From assembly GCA_944388685.1 (NCBI GenBank), contig CALXJS010000004.1, positions 1 through 46,564 of the forward strand: DNA of 46,564 nucleotides, given 5' to 3'. Made by a program: the position numbers and the translations under genes. Below, piece after piece: positions 42,575-46,564 of the stretch. The DNA comes from an uncultured Clostridia bacterium (GTDB lineage Bacteria; Bacillota_A; Clostridia; TANB77; CAG-508). A model generated the notes under the pieces. That model was given only the letters and a program-made list of their open reading frames with translations, searched no databases and was not told the origin of the DNA. The first letter of the stretch is position 1, and each line of letters opens with the position of its first letter.

Positions 42575-43036
42575 ATGATAAAAGAAAAGGTTAGGATAAG
42601 AGTAGCTGGTATTGTTCCGATAAATGATGGATTTGTTTTTATGCATAGGAAAAATGTAGTAAGAAACAAAGATTATCAGGAATATTATACATTTCCAGGA
42701 GGAGGATTAGAAGAAGGAGAAACATTGGAAGAGGGAGTTATAAGAGAAATAAAAGAAGAATTTGGAATTCATGTAAGAGTAATAAAAAAAATGTATGAAT
42801 TAGAAAATTTAAAATTACATATGAAAGAATACTTCTTTTTATGTGAATACCTAGATGGGGAATTTGGAACAGGAGAGGGAGAAGAATTTTCTAATAATCC
42901 TGCATATAAAGATTCTGGAGATTATATACCAGAAATTGTAAAAGCAGAAGATATTGAGAAATTAGTTTTATTACCATTAGAAATAAAGGAAAAATTTTTG
43001 GAAGATTTAGGGAAGTGTCAAATCATTTCAAAGTGA
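42575..43036 (+). CDS. Nudix hydrolase
   Basis: 153 residues. The Nudix box reads GGGLEEGETLEEGVIREIKEEFGI (near 40-63) and fits GX5EX7REUXEEXGU. VRIRVAGIVPINDGFVFMHRK is the first strand pair. Nudix enzymes hydrolyse nucleoside diphosphates linked to another moiety, and the box alone does not give the substrate. The ATG at 42575 lies 8 nt after AGGAGG; an in-frame TTG at 42569 is rejected as too close. The stop codon lies within the left arm of a family A repeat. Confidence 0.88.
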   Translation: MIKEKVRIRVAGIVPINDGFVFMHRKNVVRNKDYQEYYTFPGGGLEEGETLEEGVIREIKEEFGIHVRVIKKMYELENLKLHMKEYFFLCEYLDGEFGTGEGEEFSNNPAYKDSGDYIPEIVKAEDIEKLVLLPLEIKEKFLEDLGKCQIISK

Positions 43037-43256
43037 AACAAAAGAGACAGTTCCATCAAAATATATTATTAAGAATATTAATTATCCAATATACTCGTTA
43101 TAAAATTTATTTATTAAATGGCTGGCATTACAGAGTATACAAATTCTAACATTTAATTTCATAAAATTTTATAACGAGTATATTGCATTTTAATAGTGAT
43201 TAAAATTAATATTTCAAATAATTTTAATAGGTTTATCCTTTTTGTTTCATTTTGAA
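43027..43256 (+). repeat. Long palindromic element, family A copy 3 (internally deleted)
   Basis: Core arms AATATACTCGTTATAAAA (43088 onward) and the complement ending at 43184 enclose ATTAAATGGCTGGCATTAC and ACAAATTCTAA, the interior of copy 1. The second half-stem and central hairpin are missing. Outer arms TTCAAAGTGAAACAAAAG (43027-43044) and 43238-43256 also pair and overlap the Nudix stop codon. It fills most of the gap before lexA. Confidence 0.75.
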
Positions 43257-43294
43257 ATAATTTGACACATCTCAAAAAAAAATCAAAAATTTGT

Positions 43295-43323
43295 TTGACA
43301 TTTTTTTGCTTGTATGATATGAT
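43295..43323 (+). promoter_or_regulatory. lexA promoter
   Basis: TTGACA (43295-43300), a 17-nt spacer and TATGAT (43318-43323), 30 nt before the ATG. A GAAC-type LexA box was not found at this promoter. Confidence 0.8.
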
Positions 43324-43353
43324 GAAGCAAATAAGGAGAATGGAGTGAAGAAA

Positions 43354-44004
43354 ATGGCAAAAAAGAATCAAGAATTAAATAGAAGAGAAAAATCAATCTT
43401 GCATTTTATTGAAAAACAAATTATGACACAAGGATATCCACCATCAGTAAGAGAAATCGGAAAAGCAGTCGGTCTAAATTCAACAGCAACAGTACATGGC
43501 TATTTAGCAAAATTAGAAGAAAAAGGTTATATTAAGAAAAAAGACAAAAAAGGAAGAACCTTAAGATTATTAAAAGGTGCTTCAGGAGAAGCAAAAATAA
43601 CATCAAGTAAAGATTTTTATACACAAAAAGAATTGGTTGAAGTTCCTATTATAGGAAAAATAACTGCAGGAGAGCCAATTTTAGCGGTAGAAAATGTTAC
43701 AGATACTTTTCCAATTCCAATTGACTTTGTTGGAAATTCAGAAAGTTTCATGCTAACTGTTAGAGGAGAAAGTATGATAGAAGCAGGAATTTTAGATGGA
43801 GATTATATTCTTGTAAAAAGACAAAATACAGCTAACAATGGTGAAATTGTAGTAGCTTTAATTGGAGATGAAGCAACAGTAAAAACATTTTATAAAAAAG
43901 AAGATCATATCAGATTGCAACCAGAAAATTCTACCATGGACCCAATTATCGTACCGGACTGTGAAATATTAGGTAAAGTTGCAGGTGTATTTAGAAAAAT
44001 GTAA
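43354..44004 (+). CDS. lexA: LexA repressor
   Basis: 216 residues. The winged helix-turn-helix (about 1-72) has [32 protein letters not shown]. The autocleavage bond is Ala105-Gly106 in ITAGEPI. The Ser-Lys dyad is Ser140 ([10 protein letters not shown]) and Lys177 ([10 protein letters not shown]). LexA represses SOS genes and cleaves itself when RecA filaments form. An in-frame GTG at 43345 lies over the ribosome site region, so the ATG at 43354 is chosen. The next gene is an unrelated ABC exporter. Confidence 0.95.
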   Translation: MAKKNQELNRREKSILHFIEKQIMTQGYPPSVREIGKAVGLNSTATVHGYLAKLEEKGYIKKKDKKGRTLRLLKGASGEAKITSSKDFYTQKELVEVPIIGKITAGEPILAVENVTDTFPIPIDFVGNSESFMLTVRGESMIEAGILDGDYILVKRQNTANNGEIVVALIGDEATVKTFYKKEDHIRLQPENSTMDPIIVPDCEILGKVAGVFRKM

Positions 44005-44043
44005 TGATAAAATAAAATTCACAAAAATTTCACAATCCATATA

Positions 44044-44072
44044 TTGACTAATGACACTGTGTCACATATAAT
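44044..44072 (+). promoter_or_regulatory. Promoter with a palindrome in its spacer, before the ABC exporter
   Basis: TTGACT (44044-44049), a 17-nt spacer and TATAAT (44067-44072). The spacer contains the palindrome TGACACTGTGTCA (44052-44064), a good candidate operator for a dimeric repressor. It probably drives the exporter from near 44079. Confidence 0.65.
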
Positions 44073-44095
44073 AAATAGTACAGTGTCATTTTTTA
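44050..44095 (+). terminator. lexA terminator overlapping the next promoter
   Basis: AATGACACTGT (44050-44060) pairs perfectly with ACAGTGTCATT (44080-44090), followed by T. The -10 of the next promoter lies in its loop. Confidence 0.75.
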
Positions 44096-44246
44096 TTGTA
44101 TAGGAAAATAATTTCTATATTTTCTAATATGATAAAAAGGAGTTACGCAGAAAAATTGTTATGCAATTTTTAGTGTTGACAAATCTTTACATTTCTAAGT
44201 GAGATTTGTTAGTAAAAAGGTTTATAAATAAAGAAGGAGGAGAAAC

Positions 44247-46535
44247 ATGCTAAAAGTATTAAAAAACTTAAAAAAGTCATTAGGAGCAGTTATTATTATC
44301 GTTATATTGCTATGTGTGCAAGCAACAACAGATTTAGCATTGCCAGATTACACTTCAAAAATTGTAAATGAAGGGATACAAGCTGGTGGAATTACAAGTG
44401 TCATACCAGAGATTTTAGCTAAAGAAGATATGGATAATATGTTGATTTTTACAGACAATGATGATGAAATTTTGAAAAATTATACCATAGTTTCAGCAAA
44501 TGACCAAAATGGTTATGAGACACAGGAAGAACATGAAAAAAAGATTATCAAACAATATTATGGAAATGACTATGAAGCGAAAGCAGATACGATTTATGTT
44601 TTAAAAGATCTTAATGAAGAACAAGAAGAAAATTTAACAGGAATTATTGTAAACCCACTAATGGAAACGACAACTGTTACAAGTGAAGAAACAGAAAATC
44701 AAATAAAAGAACAGTTATTACAAAATGTTCCAGAAGCACAAAGAGAATACATACAAAATATGTCACTTATGGATATCATTAAACAAATGCCAGAAGAGCA
44801 AAGAAATCAGGTATTAGCAGAATTTACAAAACAAATAGAGGAAATGAATGATTCTATTAAAGAACAAGCCGCTATTTCATCTGTAAAACAAATCTATATA
44901 AATGCTGGTATTAATACAGATGATATTCAAAATAAGTATATTTTCAAAACAGGACTACAAATGTTAGGAATTGCGTTAATTACAATGGTATGTGCCGTAA
45001 CGATTATGTTGTTATCATCAAGAGTAGCAGCAAAATTGGGAAAAACATTAAGAGAAAAAGTATTTAAAAAAGTTATAAGTTTTTCAAATGCAGAGTTAAA
45101 TCAATTTTCAACAGCATCATTGATTACACGTAGTACAAACGATGTGCAACAAATTCAACAGTTAATTACAATCCTATTTAGAGTTGTTGTTTATGCACCA
45201 ATTATAGGAATTGGTGGATTTGTTAGAGTACTTACCAGTACAGATAATTCAATGGCATGGATTATTGGAGTAGCAATATTAGCTATTTTATTTATTGTAG
45301 CAACTCTATTTGCCATTGCAATGCCAAGATTTAAAAAATTGCAAGATTTAATAGACAAATTAAATGAGGTTTCAAGAGAAATTCTTACAGGATTGCCAGT
45401 TATTAGAGCATTTAACAAAGAGAAAAAAGAAGAAGCTAGATTTGATGTAGCCAATAAAGATTTAATGAAAACCAATTTATTTGTAAATAAAGCTATGTCA
45501 ATGATGATGCCTTTATTAATGTTTATCATGAATGCAATTATGATATTAATTGTCTGGGTTGGAGGACATAATGTTGACCAAGGCATTATGCAAGTTGGAG
45601 ACATGATGGCATTTATCCAATATACAATGCAAATTGTTATGGCATTCTTAATGATATCCATGATTTCTATTATGCTTCCTAGAGCAGCAGTTTCTGCTAG
45701 AAGAATTAATGAGGTAATAGAAGCAGAGCCAAGTATCAAGGATAAAAAAGAAACCAAAAAATTTGATCCAAATAAAAAAGGATTAGTAGAATTCAAAAAT
45801 GTTTCATTTAGATATCCAGATGCAGATACAGAAATCTTAGAGGATATTAACTTTACAGCAGAACCAGGAAAAACAACAGCCATTATAGGAAGTACAGGAA
45901 GTGGTAAATCAACGGTTGTAAACTTAATACCAAGATTTTATGATGTTACTGGTGGAGAATTATGCATTGATGGTGTCAATGTAAAAGATGTTTCACAAAA
46001 AGATTTAAGAGACATTATTGGGTTTGTACCACAAAAAGGTGTGTTATTTTCAGGAACAATTGAGTCAAATATTAAATATTCTGATGAAACCATGTCAGAT
46101 GAAAGAATGGTAGAAGCAGCAGAAATTGCACAAGCCACAGAATTTATTAATGAAAAAGAAAATAAATACCAAGACCCAATCGCACAAGGAGGAGGAAACG
46201 TATCAGGTGGACAAAAACAAAGATTATCTATTGCAAGAGCCATTGCAAAAGATCCAGAAATTTTTGTATTTGATGATAGTTTCTCAGCATTAGACTTCAA
46301 GACAGACAGCGCATTGAGAGAAGCCTTAGCAACAAGAACGAAAAATAAAACAGTTATCATTGTTGCCCAAAGAATTAGTACCATTTTGAATGCAGATAAA
46401 ATTATTGTCTTAGAAGAAGGAAAAATGGTAGGAATGGGTACACATGAAGAATTAATGAAAAATAATGAAACCTACAGGCAAATTGCTTTATCACAATTGT
46501 CTGAAGAAGAATTAGGCGAGAAAGGAGGTAAGTAA
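44247..46535 (+). CDS. ABC exporter half-transporter with large extracytoplasmic insert
   Basis: 762 residues. Helix 1 is at about 14-30, followed by DLALPDYTSKIVNEGIQAGG. An extracytoplasmic insert of roughly 170 residues (about 55-225, Glu/Gln-rich) precedes helix 2. A type-I exporter membrane domain runs to about 480, with ITRSTNDVQQIQQL and GLPVIRAFNKEKKE. The ATPase domain has Walker A GSTGSGKST, VPQKGVLFSGTI, signature VSGGQKQRLSIARA and FDDSFSALD, where the catalytic Glu after Walker B is replaced by Asp. That substitution is typical of the degenerate half of heterodimeric exporters. The second half starts 2 nt after its stop. Substrate unknown. Confidence 0.88.
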   Translation: MLKVLKNLKKSLGAVIIIVILLCVQATTDLALPDYTSKIVNEGIQAGGITSVIPEILAKEDMDNMLIFTDNDDEILKNYTIVSANDQNGYETQEEHEKKIIKQYYGNDYEAKADTIYVLKDLNEEQEENLTGIIVNPLMETTTVTSEETENQIKEQLLQNVPEAQREYIQNMSLMDIIKQMPEEQRNQVLAEFTKQIEEMNDSIKEQAAISSVKQIYINAGINTDDIQNKYIFKTGLQMLGIALITMVCAVTIMLLSSRVAAKLGKTLREKVFKKVISFSNAELNQFSTASLITRSTNDVQQIQQLITILFRVVVYAPIIGIGGFVRVLTSTDNSMAWIIGVAILAILFIVATLFAIAMPRFKKLQDLIDKLNEVSREILTGLPVIRAFNKEKKEEARFDVANKDLMKTNLFVNKAMSMMMPLLMFIMNAIMILIVWVGGHNVDQGIMQVGDMMAFIQYTMQIVMAFLMISMISIMLPRAAVSARRINEVIEAEPSIKDKKETKKFDPNKKGLVEFKNVSFRYPDADTEILEDINFTAEPGKTTAIIGSTGSGKSTVVNLIPRFYDVTGGELCIDGVNVKDVSQKDLRDIIGFVPQKGVLFSGTIESNIKYSDETMSDERMVEAAEIAQATEFINEKENKYQDPIAQGGGNVSGGQKQRLSIARAIAKDPEIFVFDDSFSALDFKTDSALREALATRTKNKTVIIVAQRISTILNADKIIVLEEGKMVGMGTHEELMKNNETYRQIALSQLSEEELGEKGGK

Positions 46536-46536
46536 T

Positions 46537-46564
46537 ATGCCAGGACCAATGGGAGGACCTAGAG
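46537..46564 (+). CDS. Start of the partner ABC half-transporter (3' partial)
   Basis: ATG at 46537 behind AAGGAGG encodes MPGPMGGPR up to the window edge. A Gly/Pro/Met-rich start is common for the second subunit of such heterodimeric exporters, and the 1-nt gap implies an operon. Too little is present for any domain assignment. Confidence 0.6.

Noticed and set aside
45191..45883. 230-aa minus-strand ORF inside the ABC exporter
   Set aside because: It is a shadow of the exporter coding frame, with no ribosome site and no domain; similar long antisense frames lie in eno, dxs and ylmH.
1..46564. CRISPR arrays, tRNA or rRNA genes
   Set aside because: No regularly spaced direct repeats with unique spacers, no cloverleaf with conserved T-loop, and no rRNA signatures were found on either strand.

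Overview
The window comes from a low-GC Gram-positive bacterium, most likely an uncultured gut clostridium. Codons are strongly A/T-biased and genes are preceded by AGGAGG- or AAAGGA-type ribosome sites. The gene set (spoIIM, xerD, a YlmH-type S4 protein, a bacterial EndoQ/YqxK protein, a DUF6774 small protein and prepilin-like GLUG proteins) is typical of Firmicutes/Clostridia. Lineage below class cannot be read from the sequence alone. There are no rRNA or tRNA genes and no CRISPR array.

Layout. 1-4532: end of an unidentified gene, an NT5C-like HAD phosphatase, a frameshifted mutY, a 49-aa DUF6774 gene on the minus strand, a NadR-like adenylyltransferase and a DUF2207-like membrane protein. 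4972-7333: a two-gene ABC-2 exporter. 7536-11810: LD-carboxypeptidase, flavodoxin-type oxidoreductase, a membrane KPIIYLYP protein, murI and apt. 11855-16320: an apparent histidine-acquisition operon. It has a promoter, a 16-codon leader peptide with three consecutive His codons, mutually exclusive hairpins ending in a terminator, then binding protein, permease, ATPase and a PepD-type (Xaa-His) dipeptidase. 16370-17432: a helical protein and Dps, divergent. 17466-23230: two paralogous prepilin-like GLUG surface proteins, each behind a near-identical leader element, flanking an Rpn/PDDEXK nuclease gene. 23339-26844: recN with a structured leader, then eno. 26843-26969: a 58-bp-arm palindrome filling the gap to a convergent vWA surface protein. 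28517-31275: dxs and ylmH. 31315-32992 (minus): tsaE and a tsaB-rimI fusion. 33061-37494: a BspA/DUF285 remnant, a degenerate HD protein, EndoQ-like, spoIIM and xerD. 37682-38880: a small two-helix membrane protein divergent from a Panacea-domain protein. 39005-41993: alpha/beta hydrolase, condensation-fold acyltransferase and DUF6320-like membrane protein. 42355-43036: a third GLUG gene reduced to its two ends, and a Nudix hydrolase. 43354-46564: lexA and a heterodimeric-type ABC exporter cut by the window edge.

The most coherent biology is the histidine operon, where leader peptide, transporter type and dipeptidase specificity agree. The most unusual structure is the density of inverted-repeat elements. 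One family has three copies (4546, 35552, 43027) whose outer arms differ between copies yet stay self-complementary. A second has a long copy at 13787 and a short one at 2469 that carry homology through the ribosome site of the following gene. A third is the leader element shared by the GLUG genes. An AATTGGGGAC-like module also recurs at 3' ends of genes.
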